A program made the translations under genes and the position numbers. A DNA stretch of 64,000 nt, from assembly GCF_018139545.1 (NCBI RefSeq), contig NZ_JAGSPJ010000007.1, positions 186,001 through 250,000 of the forward strand. The letters run 5' to 3'. Positions 28,492 through 37,356 of this stretch are shown here, piece after piece (position 1 is the stretch's first letter; each line of letters starts with the position of its first letter). Under the pieces are notes generated by a model that worked only from the letters and a program-made list of their open reading frames with translations, was not told the DNA's origin and did no database searches. The DNA is from Affinundibacterium fentianense (lineage in GTDB: Bacteria; Pseudomonadota; Gammaproteobacteria; Burkholderiales; Burkholderiaceae_D).

Positions 28492-29130
28492 ATGGAGTTC
28501 GGTATGGCAGTCGGCGCAATCGAATCTGCAACAAACTATGCGACAGGACTTTATGTTGGTCGTCGTGGATCTGAGAATAAGTCCGTGGGCAGCAATACGA
28601 CAGCGCAAGATACCAGTGTCACTTCGTCACAGCTTAGTTTATCCATTTCGTCGTCGACATCGTCTGGACTCAGTGATGTTGAGTTGACACAACTGGCTAA
28701 ATTACAAGCACGCGACTTGGCTGTGCGGCAACACGAATTAGCGCATTTGGCAGTAAGCGGGGGATTGGCGACCTCGGCAGCGAGTTTCACCTATGAAAAA
28801 GGTCCTGACGGTGTGAATTATGCGGTTGCTGGTGAAGTCAGCATTGACACATCACCGGGTCAAACGCCCGCTGAAACGATACAGAAAGCACGTCAAATTC
28901 AAGCTGCAGCACTTGCGCCAGCCGATCCTTCCGCGCAGGATCGCGCTGTTGCGGCCAGCGCACAACAGATGGAAATTCAAGCAATGGCTGTGTTGGCTTC
29001 CGTGCCTTTTTCGAGTCAGTCATCGATGCTGGGGCAGCCAGATTCGTCACGTAATCAGCAGACCAATGCGGTGCGGGAAGCGTATATGCCGAGCACCATC
29101 ACCAGCGTCGGCATAAGTCTCTACGTTTGA
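28492..29130 (+). CDS. SprA-related putative metalloprotease (CJM1_0395 type)
   Basis: A 212-residue protein with the SprA-related family pattern. A low-complexity Ser/Thr-rich stretch (about 31-60) is followed by the zinc motif H81-E82-L-A-H85 in VRQHELAHLAVSGG, then SFTYEKGPDGVNYAVAGEVSID (about 98-119) and a TPAETIQKARQIQAAALAPADPSAQD helix. The HExxH motif predicts a zinc metalloprotease, but I know no confirmed substrate for this family. There is no signal peptide. ATG 28492 (AGGATC just upstream) and ATG 28504 (GGAG upstream) are both possible. It stands between the methyltransferase and an exported hydrolase. Confidence 0.8.
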   Translation: MEFGMAVGAIESATNYATGLYVGRRGSENKSVGSNTTAQDTSVTSSQLSLSISSSTSSGLSDVELTQLAKLQARDLAVRQHELAHLAVSGGLATSAASFTYEKGPDGVNYAVAGEVSIDTSPGQTPAETIQKARQIQAAALAPADPSAQDRAVAASAQQMEIQAMAVLASVPFSSQSSMLGQPDSSRNQQTNAVREAYMPSTITSVGISLYV

Positions 29131-29229
29131 TTAATTTTCTAGTAAATCTATTTGATAATCCTCTACAATCGCGCTGATAGTTGGGTGCCGAATGGCCTCG
29201 TCTGGCCTTTGAAAATGGAGGAATGCATG

Positions 29230-30240
29230 ATGCAGTGGATTCGTTTTGTGAAATGTAGCTTGTTCCTAGGTTTGCTATTTAGCGTCATTTCAGCGCGTGC
29301 TGAGTTTATTCAAAGTAGCATTGTTATTGGCGAAGGAGCCAATACTTTATATGGAAGTCTGCTCATCCCTGCGCATAAAACAAAACCAGCGGTCGTCTTG
29401 ATTCTCTCTGGATCTGGACCAACTGATCGCGATGGAAATAGTCCAGCATTGCCAGGAAAAAATAATGGCTTAAAGATGCTCGCGGAAGAACTCGTGATTG
29501 CCGGTTTCGCTTCGGTTCGGTTTGATAAGCGCGGCATAGGCGAAAGTTTCGCCGCTGGAATGCGCGAGGAAGACTTGCGCTTTCAGACCTACGTGAATGA
29601 TGTCAAGAAATGGATACAAACTCTAAATCGAGATGCGCGGTTTAGTGGTGTGATCGTTTTTGGTCACAGTGAAGGCGCGACCTTGGGTTTGCTCGCCGTG
29701 CAGCAGTTGATGCAAGAAAAACAGAGTGAACAAGAAGGCAGCAATGCAGTCAAGTCCTATGTATCGATAGCAGGTCCGGCGCAATCTGCTGCAAAAATTT
29801 TACGTATGCAGCTTGCGGATAAATTGCCACCTGATCTTGCAAAGATCAATGAAACGATTTTAAGCCGCCTAGAAAAATCAGAAACTGTTGCCGACATTCC
29901 CGCTCCGCTTCTGGCACTCTATCGTCCTAGTGTACAAAATTATTTGATCTCTTGGTTCCCCATTGTACCCACTGATATCATCAAAAAGTTGACGATTCCG
30001 ACGGCGGTATTTCAAGGTGATACGGATATCCAAGTTGGCGTTGCACAGGCTATTCAGCTAGCCCAAGCACAGCCAAAAGCCGAACTGCATATTATCAAGG
30101 GAATGAATCATATTATGAAGACCGTGCCAGCTGATACTACACTTCAAGTGGCGTCTTATAGTGATCCCAACATGGTATTGGATGCCATCTTTTTAAAGAA
30201 ACTGATTCAGTTTTTGAAGTCCGTCTCTATGGATAAATAG
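29230..30240 (+). CDS. Exported alpha/beta-hydrolase
   Basis: A 336-residue alpha/beta-hydrolase with a signal peptide (MQWIRFVKCSLFLGLL..., cleavage after ARA, residue 24). LILSGSGPTDRDGNSP is the oxyanion region and FDKRGIGES follows. S147 in VFGHSEGA is the nucleophile. FQGDTDIQV supplies the acid and GMNHIM the histidine, so the triad is complete. The Ser-Glu-Gly elbow resembles dienelactone-type and peptidase-S9-like esterases acting in the periplasm. ATG 29230 sits seven bases after GGAGGA; ATG 29227 is equally in frame and upstream frames lack the signal peptide logic. No partner gene is evident. Confidence 0.85.
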   Translation: MQWIRFVKCSLFLGLLFSVISARAEFIQSSIVIGEGANTLYGSLLIPAHKTKPAVVLILSGSGPTDRDGNSPALPGKNNGLKMLAEELVIAGFASVRFDKRGIGESFAAGMREEDLRFQTYVNDVKKWIQTLNRDARFSGVIVFGHSEGATLGLLAVQQLMQEKQSEQEGSNAVKSYVSIAGPAQSAAKILRMQLADKLPPDLAKINETILSRLEKSETVADIPAPLLALYRPSVQNYLISWFPIVPTDIIKKLTIPTAVFQGDTDIQVGVAQAIQLAQAQPKAELHIIKGMNHIMKTVPADTTLQVASYSDPNMVLDAIFLKKLIQFLKSVSMDK

Positions 30241-30265
30241 ATCACTATCCTCAATTTTTATTTCC

Positions 30266-30295
30266 AAAAAAAATTGCCGATTTCAATCGGCAATT
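30266..30295 (-). terminator. Rho-independent terminator of the cytochrome b561 gene
   Basis: Stem AATTGCCGATT (30272-30282) / AATCGGCAATT (30285-30295); on the reverse strand it is followed by a U-tract (A-run 30266-30273). It lies about 115 bp past the b561 stop. Forward termination for the hydrolase is less clear because no T-run follows. Confidence 0.75.
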
Positions 30296-30331
30296 CTGAA
30301 TGCAATGGGGTGGATATGTAGCCATGTGATG

Positions 30332-30355
30332 GATTGCGTACTACGTATCGCAATC
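30332..30355. repeat. Short inverted repeat GATTGCG / CGCAATC
   Basis: Perfect 7-bp arms GATTGCG (30332-30338) and CGCAATC (30349-30355) enclose a TACTACGTAT spacer in the gap between the convergent hydrolase and b561 genes. Its role is unknown. Confidence 0.35.
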
Positions 30356-30411
30356 GAATTTGGGACATCTATTTGGTCGATGATGTAGAGAATAAAGCAG
30401 TCACGCTCGCC

Positions 30412-30966
30412 CTAAGGTAGCATGCGTTTGAGCGTGTTGTCCTTCACGATGTAGTGATGATAAAGCCCAGCAAGTGCATGGAAGCCAATAAGAAAATAGC
30501 CGCATTTTCCTATCGTGACATGAATCTCTTCGATTTGCTCCGCGAGCGCTTTGTCTGTGCCAATTAGTGCGGGGAGTTCCAAACCGAAAAATGGGATGCT
30601 CTGGCCTTCTGCACTGAGAATCATCCAACCCGCCAATGGCATGCCTATCATCAGTGCGTACAATGCGAAATGCATGAGTTTGGCGAGTTTTTCTTGCCAT
30701 GCAGGTGGAGTGGGCACGATGGCTGGTGTTGTGCTGCGGATTCTAGCGAGAATGCGGACAAATACAAAGCCTAGGACTGAGAGGCCGAGCATAAAATGCC
30801 ACATCTTCATGGCTTTGCGCGGGTCGCTACCTTTAGGGAAAAATTCGCGTAGCTCAATTGTCGCGTACACGGCAATCAATAAAATCAGCATCAGCCAGTG
30901 TAAGCGAATGCTAAGTTGATGATAACGCGCGGTCCTTGCGGTGTTGAGTGAATTCGATTCAGACAT
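30412..30966 (-). CDS. Cytochrome b561 family membrane protein
   Basis: A 184-residue integral membrane protein with four helices. Heme b ligands are probably the histidines in SIRLHWLMLI, KMWHFMLGL, KLMHFALYAL and the pair in GFHALAGLYHHYI (near the C terminus), the usual pattern of bacterial cytochrome b561. These proteins shuttle electrons between the ubiquinol pool and periplasmic acceptors. ATG 30966 has AGGA eight bases upstream; the ATG at 30975 sits against the same AGGA and would be poorly spaced. It stands alone, with a terminator downstream. Confidence 0.9.
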   Translation of the reverse strand: MSESNSLNTARTARYHQLSIRLHWLMLILLIAVYATIELREFFPKGSDPRKAMKMWHFMLGLSVLGFVFVRILARIRSTTPAIVPTPPAWQEKLAKLMHFALYALMIGMPLAGWMILSAEGQSIPFFGLELPALIGTDKALAEQIEEIHVTIGKCGYFLIGFHALAGLYHHYIVKDNTLKRMLP

Positions 30967-31308
30967 AGTAGACATCCTAGGAAATGAAAAATGGGCGCGG
31001 CATATTTTCTATCATAGGGCATGTTCAACCTATTGGGAATCGTGAAAAGGCGATTAGGTCTGTTTGGGTGAAGAAAGTTGAGGTATTTTGCTTTGACGCA
31101 AATTAAGGTGATCACAGATAGAGACAAGTTCATACGATCGCATCCTTATGCAAGTGGAAGTCGCTGCTGAAACGGATAGGTGTTTTGAACTTTTCGTGTT
31201 TCAGACCAAAGAAATCGTCGTCGATCTCAATCCGTTACAAGGAAATGCTTAGGCTGTTTTATATTGCCGCATCGGAACTTGCTCTAACCAACAAGAAAGG
31301 TGAGAAAA
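30967..31308. other. Divergent intergenic region, nothing recognised
   Basis: About 340 bp between cytochrome b561 (reverse) and the LytS-like kinase (forward). The only clear feature is the ribosome-binding site AAAGGTGAG before ATG 31309. I found no good promoter pair or hairpin. Confidence 0.4.
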
Positions 31309-32526
31309 ATGTGGAAAAAAATGACATCTTGGTATGCCCATTGGGATGAGGAATTATTAGGCGTTCTCGCGAACCCAAAAGCAATCGAACAGATTGATAG
31401 TCCATGGCGCCGCTGTCTTGCACGGCGTCTAGGCTCGCTTAGTCCAATTGAGCGCGCGCAACTTCGTGAGTTCTCTGTGTCATTCCGTGGTGCCAAGCTG
31501 TGGTGGGCTATCGCGAAGCTCTGCTTGTTGTTTAGCATGTTCGGATTGTTCTTGCAGTTGTTTCGCCCAAAGTTAGACTGGTGGGTGTTGGTTCTAGTCG
31601 CGAATCTCATCGGTTGGGCTTTAAGCTTTTCTTTGATTGGTATTTGGTTCAATTATCGACAAATTGCCAAACATCGGCTTCGTGTTTTATTGAGTGGCGC
31701 GCTGGGCGTCTGTGTGGGACTCTTAGGTGGGGCGATGGTCGGTGCCTTGATTAAGGGAAAAAATATCGTGCAGAGCATTGAGCAAGATGCGCCGAATGTC
31801 ATCAAAGTCGCCCTGATCCTTGGGGTGATTTATGCACTACTCATTGGTATGGTGGCAGGTTGGCGGAACAAGAACTATGAAACGATTAATGCTCAGTTGG
31901 AATTAGAAGCCGAGCGTGAGAAGAATGCACGACAAGCCAGTGAATCCCAACTGCGCCTATTACGGGCACAGATTGAACCCCATTTCCTTTTTAATACCTT
32001 GGGCGCGGTGCAACAGTTGGCAGAACAAGGAGCACCGCAAGCCGCGCAACTGACAGCGAACTTGATTGTATTTTTGCGGGCAAGTATGAGTGAGATGCGT
32101 TCAGATCAAATTAGTCTTGCGGAAGAATTTCAATTAGTGCGTGCGTATCTTGAGGTCATGCAAGTAAGAATGGGGTCGCGTCTGGAATTCCATTTGGACT
32201 TACCACGCGATTTGGGCGACATAAAGCTTCCAAGTATGGTCTTGTTGACGCTCGCTGAGAATGCGATCAAGCATGGTATTGAACCATCGCTGCGTGGTGG
32301 ATCCATTCAGATTTCAGCAAGCAAAATCGAAGACACCGTGGTGGTATTGGTGCAAGATAGTGGCATAGGTTTGAGTGATAAGCCGAGTACTGGAATCGGT
32401 CTCCAAAATGTACGAGATCGCTTGCGCTTGTTGTACGGTGCGCGAGCCGAGCTTGCTATCAGCGAAGTTGAGACGGGTGGCGTATTGGCGGAATTGCGCA
32501 TGCCAATTATTCCACAAGGTGTTTAA
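31309..32526 (+). CDS. LytS-like sensor histidine kinase (His_kinase family)
   Basis: A 405-residue membrane kinase of the LytS/YehU class. About four hydrophobic segments lie between 62 and 190 (including WWVLVLVANLIGWALSFSL). A coiled coil follows (about 195-215), then the His_kinase domain with H225 in RAQIEPHFLFNTLGAVQQL. The ATP-binding part has LAENAIKHGIEP, DSGIGLSDKPSTGIGLQNVRDRL. There is no extracellular ligand domain. ATG 31309 (AGGTGAG before) was chosen over GTG 31300. The LytTR regulator follows 59 bp later. This pair probably controls genes for secreted or surface products, and a secreted protease gene is directly downstream. Confidence 0.9.
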   Translation: MWKKMTSWYAHWDEELLGVLANPKAIEQIDSPWRRCLARRLGSLSPIERAQLREFSVSFRGAKLWWAIAKLCLLFSMFGLFLQLFRPKLDWWVLVLVANLIGWALSFSLIGIWFNYRQIAKHRLRVLLSGALGVCVGLLGGAMVGALIKGKNIVQSIEQDAPNVIKVALILGVIYALLIGMVAGWRNKNYETINAQLELEAEREKNARQASESQLRLLRAQIEPHFLFNTLGAVQQLAEQGAPQAAQLTANLIVFLRASMSEMRSDQISLAEEFQLVRAYLEVMQVRMGSRLEFHLDLPRDLGDIKLPSMVLLTLAENAIKHGIEPSLRGGSIQISASKIEDTVVVLVQDSGIGLSDKPSTGIGLQNVRDRLRLLYGARAELAISEVETGGVLAELRMPIIPQGV

Positions 32527-32585
32527 ATCAGAGTTTGAAGATCGAATTGATGAATGCAAACGCTCAGTTAACCACAGGAAAATTC

Positions 32586-33335
32586 ATGAACATCAAAATC
32601 TTAATTGCAGAAGACGAACCCTTAATGCAAACGCGGCTCCGAACTCTCTTGGAAAAACTGTGGCCAGAAGCGAATATCGTCATGATTGCTGAAAATGGGA
32701 ACGATGCTTGGGATGGTTTTTTAGAGCACCAACCAGAATTAGTTTTTCTTGATATTCGTATGCCTGGCTTGTCTGGTTTACAGGTTGCGCAAAAAATTGG
32801 TCATGCTGCGCATATTGTTTTCATTACCGCCTACGACCAATACGCGATTGAGGCATTCGAGGCAGGTGCGATAGATTACCTGCTTAAACCCGTACAAGAG
32901 GAACGTCTGGAAAAGTCCTTGCAAAGAGTTGAAATGAAATTGCGGTCTAACCCAGCAGATATCAGCGCAGTGTTGAAAAATTTGCAGGCGTTAATGCCGA
33001 GTCAAAAGCATGAAAGAATCAAGTGGATTAAAGCCAGTGTTGGTAAGCAAATTCGATTGATTGATGTCGACGACATCTTATTTTTTCAATCAGACACGAA
33101 ATACACGCGCGTAGTATTGGCCGAGTTTGAAGCCTTGGTGCGAACCCCTTTGAAGGACTTATTGGAGGGTTTGGACACCGAACGATACTGGCAAGTGCAT
33201 CGTTCCACAGTCGTGAATGTGAAAGCAATCGCTGCCGCAGAACGGCTGGATGCGGAACGCATGCAGCTATTAATCAAAGGACATGCCGAGAAGTTACTGG
33301 TTAGTAGAAACTTTACGCATCTCTTTCGAGACTAG
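32586..33335 (+). CDS. LytTR-family response regulator
   Basis: A 249-residue regulator. Receiver (1-120) with E9-D10-E11, acceptor D56 in VFLDIRMPG and K in YLLKPVQ. The C-terminal LytTR DNA-binding domain (about 145-249) shows IRLIDVDDILFFQSDTKYTRVV and WQVHRSTVVNVKAIAAAERL, with a closing SRNFTHLF. LytTR proteins bind direct repeats in front of genes for secreted enzymes and extracellular factors. ATG 32586 follows AGGAAAATTC; an upstream frame start at 32535 lacks the receiver N-terminal strand. It is the likely partner of the kinase before it, and the M4 protease is the nearest candidate target. Confidence 0.92.
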   Translation: MNIKILIAEDEPLMQTRLRTLLEKLWPEANIVMIAENGNDAWDGFLEHQPELVFLDIRMPGLSGLQVAQKIGHAAHIVFITAYDQYAIEAFEAGAIDYLLKPVQEERLEKSLQRVEMKLRSNPADISAVLKNLQALMPSQKHERIKWIKASVGKQIRLIDVDDILFFQSDTKYTRVVLAEFEALVRTPLKDLLEGLDTERYWQVHRSTVVNVKAIAAAERLDAERMQLLIKGHAEKLLVSRNFTHLFRD

Positions 33336-33557
33336 AATAAGTGGTATTGTTTCTCAATGGAAATGATTTTGTTGAAAAAAGTTGCAAATCGACATAATTA
33401 TTTATATTAATAAATAGCATTAAAAACATCTCCGTTTGTTTTTTACAACTCCAAAAAATATTTTTCAGACCACATTTAATTTAGTTTTCGTCTATGTAAA
33501 CCAGCCTATTTTGACAAAAATTAGAATCCTCTACCCAAAAATTTTGTCTCGTACAAA

Positions 33558-33586
33558 TTGATACGAATCGCTACACTTTTCATACA
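33558..33586 (+). promoter_or_regulatory. Weak candidate promoter of the M4 protease gene
   Basis: TTGATA (33558-33563), exactly 17 bp, then CATACA (33581-33586). The -35 is good and the -10 poor, which fits a promoter needing an activator such as the LytTR regulator encoded upstream. Confidence 0.3.
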
Positions 33587-33666
33587 AATTCAGAACCCAA
33601 GAAGATTTGCGATGAATTGGGTCAGGTCGAACGTTCGGGGAGATCTTGTCGTCAAAAGCGGCAAGC

Positions 33667-33722
33667 ATTGATTTCAAAATGGGTTGTTGAAGTCAATGTG
33701 AAAGGGGCCAGCTAGTCTGGCC
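33667..33722 (+). promoter_or_regulatory. Two leader hairpins ahead of the M4 protease
   Basis: Hairpin 1: ATTGATTTCAA (33667-33677) with TTGAAGTCAAT (33687-33697), one G-U, 9-nt loop. Hairpin 2: GGCCAG (33706-33711) with CTGGCC (33717-33722), followed by GTTTT. The second could be a weak terminator, the first an alternative fold. No known riboswitch matches. Confidence 0.4.
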
Positions 33723-33749
33723 GTTTTCGATAATTCAGTCTGTTCATAA

Positions 33750-35243
<1,494 letters not shown>

Positions 35244-35260
35244 TGTGAATCGCTATGTGT

Positions 35261-35294
35261 AAAAAAAGCCTGGTGCTTCACCAGGCTTTTTTTT
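35261..35294. terminator. Bidirectional terminator between the M4 protease and sbtA
   Basis: Perfect 9-bp stem AGCCTGGTG (35267-35275) / CACCAGGCT (35279-35287), 3-nt loop, T-run 35288-35294 and A-run 35261-35266. It ends both convergent genes and touches the sbtA stop codon. Confidence 0.9.
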
Positions 35295-36294
35295 ATGGTG
35301 CGGCGAATCCATACAATTGACTTGCGATAGAGATGTAAAGAGGAATACCACATAGCAAATTCAGCGGAAAGGTTAAACCTAGAGACATGCCTATATAGAG
35401 ACTAGGATTCGCTTCCGGTATGGCGTATCGAATGACGGCAGGCACCGCAATATAGGACGCGCTCGATGCTAGGACCATTAAGAGGATGGCATCACCGAGT
35501 GAAACTTGGCAGACCCATGCTAGCGATAGAGCGATCGCCGCATGGCATAGTGGCGCGACGACGGCAAATACCAGTATCCATGGTGACTGCTGGCGTAGCC
35601 CACTTAAGTTCCGGGCTGCCAATAATCCCATGTCGAGTAAGAAGAAGGCTAATAGTCCTTTGAATAGATCAACTGAGAATGGTCGCATGATTGCCTCTCC
35701 GGTCGCACCGCTGATGATCCCGATTAGTAAGGAACCAATTAGCAGCAATTGCGCGCCATCCGTCAGTGATTCATGGAGTAGCTTACTGATCGAGTGCGGT
35801 GAATCCGTGTGACTCGATGTTGCGCTTAGATTTCGATTGGCAGTCAGTTTTTGTCGTTGGCGGTTCGCGAAAAAGATCGCAATGATCATCGCGGGTGATT
35901 CCATTAATGCCATTGCTGCCGCCATATAGCCGCCAAAGTCGATATGTCTTTGTTCGAGTACCTGTGTCGCTGTAATAAAAGTGACCGCACTGACTGAACC
36001 ATATGTTGCTGCAACCGCTGCGGCGTCGAAACTTGAAATAAACAGACGCAAAACTTGGTAAGCGAGTAAAGGAATAATAATGGCCAATCCAATTGCGCAT
36101 GCAAGTGAGAGGATAACTTGATTCGTCATTCCCGTTTTTGCAATCGCAAATCCTCCCTTTAGTCCCAGCGCCATCAGCAAATACAGAGACAAAAAGCGTG
36201 ATATGGCAGGCGGAATCTCTAAATTTGATCGACAAGCACCAGCGAAAAGTCCAAAAAGAAAAAATAATATGACAGGATCGGTAAAGCTCGGCAT
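35293..36294 (-). CDS. sbtA: SbtA-type sodium-dependent bicarbonate transporter
   Basis: A 333-residue membrane protein with ten helices in two inverted halves, the SbtA fold. Family stretches are FALFGLFAGA-like DPVILFFLFGLFAGA (about 6-20), LSLYLLMALGLKGGFAIA (about 35-52), TYGSVSAVTFITATQVLE (about 96-113), LLDMGLLAARNLSGL (about 217-231) and LASSASYIAVPAVIRYAIPEA (about 273-293). SbtA imports HCO3- with Na+, best known from cyanobacteria but present in many heterotrophs. No sbtB gene for the PII-like regulator is next to it. It is divergent from a CbbR-like LysR regulator, which is the likely controller. Confidence 0.88.
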   Translation of the reverse strand: MPSFTDPVILFFLFGLFAGACRSNLEIPPAISRFLSLYLLMALGLKGGFAIAKTGMTNQVILSLACAIGLAIIIPLLAYQVLRLFISSFDAAAVAATYGSVSAVTFITATQVLEQRHIDFGGYMAAAMALMESPAMIIAIFFANRQRQKLTANRNLSATSSHTDSPHSISKLLHESLTDGAQLLLIGSLLIGIISGATGEAIMRPFSVDLFKGLLAFFLLDMGLLAARNLSGLRQQSPWILVFAVVAPLCHAAIALSLAWVCQVSLGDAILLMVLASSASYIAVPAVIRYAIPEANPSLYIGMSLGLTFPLNLLCGIPLYISIASQLYGFAAP

Positions 36295-36359
36295 CTAAGT
36301 AATTCCTTCTAGCGTGTTGTGAGTGGGCGCGATTGTAGAGTGATCGTTGTATAGAGTAA

Positions 36360-36376
36360 AATCAATAATAATGATT
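36360..36376. promoter_or_regulatory. LysR-type operator (T-N11-A dyad) between sbtA and its regulator
   Basis: A perfect AATCA (36360-36364), seven bases, TGATT (36372-36376) dyad, with T-N11-A spacing at 36362 and 36374. It sits 17 bp before the LysR start codon, a usual place for autoregulation and control of the divergent gene. Confidence 0.5.
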
Positions 36377-36393
36377 GTTACCATAGACTAAAT

Positions 36394-37281
36394 ATGATGA
36401 ATATCACTTTTCGACAGCTCAGAGTGTTACTCGCTGTGGCCGAATGTCGAAATATCACTGCTGCAGCGCATGCGTGCCACATTACCCAGCCTACCGTCTC
36501 GATGCAGTTAAAGGCCTTGGCTGAAGAGTTTGGTTTACCTTTGCACGAAGTGGTCGGGAAACAGGTTTATCTCACATCCGCAGGCGAGGCCGTAGTTCAG
36601 TCTGCGTTATTGTTGGAAAAGGAAATGAATTATCTCGAGCAAACACTGAACGCCCTAAAGGGTCACACGAAGGGGCAATTACGTGTCGCGGTGGTCAGCA
36701 CGGCAAAATATTTCGTGCCACGAATGTTGGGGAATTTCTGCAAGCAATATCCAGAGATCGATATTGCCTTTGAAGTCTTGAATCGAGACGGGGTTGTGAA
36801 TCGACTCAAGGCGAATGCGGATGACTTATATATTATGTCGATGCCGCCAAGTGATATGGATCTTGAGCGTCATCAATTTATGGAAAACCCACTTGTTTTG
36901 ATTGCACCGCTAGACCATCGTTTTGCGAGCCGAAAACGCATCAAACTTGACCAAATCGAAAACGAACAATTTGTGCTACGTGAGGCTGGCTCAGGCACAC
37001 GTATGGCATGCAATCGTTTTTTTGAAGCCCATCAACTCAAGCCCAAGATTCGTCTTGAGCTGGGCAGCAATGAGGCGATTAAGCAAGCTGTCGCTGGGGG
37101 CCTTGGCATCGCGGTGATTTCACGTCATGCTTTAAATCATCAACCTGCATCGGAAGGATTGGTGGTGTTGCCTGTTGCGGAATTTCCTATTCATTCGAAT
37201 TGGTGGATTATCTACCCGCAGGGTAAGCGGTTGTCGCCTATCGCATCAGTTTTTTTTGAACATCTGCAAGACTGGGCTTAG
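36394..37281 (+). CDS. LysR-family regulator, CbbR/CmpR-like
   Basis: A 295-residue LTTR. The N-terminal winged helix has FRQLRVLLAVAECRNITAAAHACHITQPTVSMQLKALAEEFG (about 6-47). The effector domain begins near 95 with KGQLRVAVVSTAKYFVPRMLGNFCKQYPEIDIAFEVLNRD, a pattern shared with CbbR and CmpR. The C-terminal stretch has NEAIKQAVAGGLGIAVISRHAL. CbbR/CmpR proteins sense carbon metabolites and control CO2-fixation or bicarbonate uptake genes. It is divergent from sbtA with a LysR dyad between them, so control of sbtA is the simplest reading. MMN at the start offers two ATG codons (36394, 36397). Confidence 0.9.
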   Translation: MMNITFRQLRVLLAVAECRNITAAAHACHITQPTVSMQLKALAEEFGLPLHEVVGKQVYLTSAGEAVVQSALLLEKEMNYLEQTLNALKGHTKGQLRVAVVSTAKYFVPRMLGNFCKQYPEIDIAFEVLNRDGVVNRLKANADDLYIMSMPPSDMDLERHQFMENPLVLIAPLDHRFASRKRIKLDQIENEQFVLREAGSGTRMACNRFFEAHQLKPKIRLELGSNEAIKQAVAGGLGIAVISRHALNHQPASEGLVVLPVAEFPIHSNWWIIYPQGKRLSPIASVFFEHLQDWA

Positions 37282-37356
37282 GGATGGAATAGAGCGGATC
37301 TGATGAAAAATTTTCTTGCTACACCATACTATTGTGTGGCGCGCGCTATTGCCGTT

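Noticed and set aside
30551..30919. A 122-codon forward frame inside the cytochrome b561 gene
   Set aside because: Antisense to a clear gene with conserved heme histidines; no domain.
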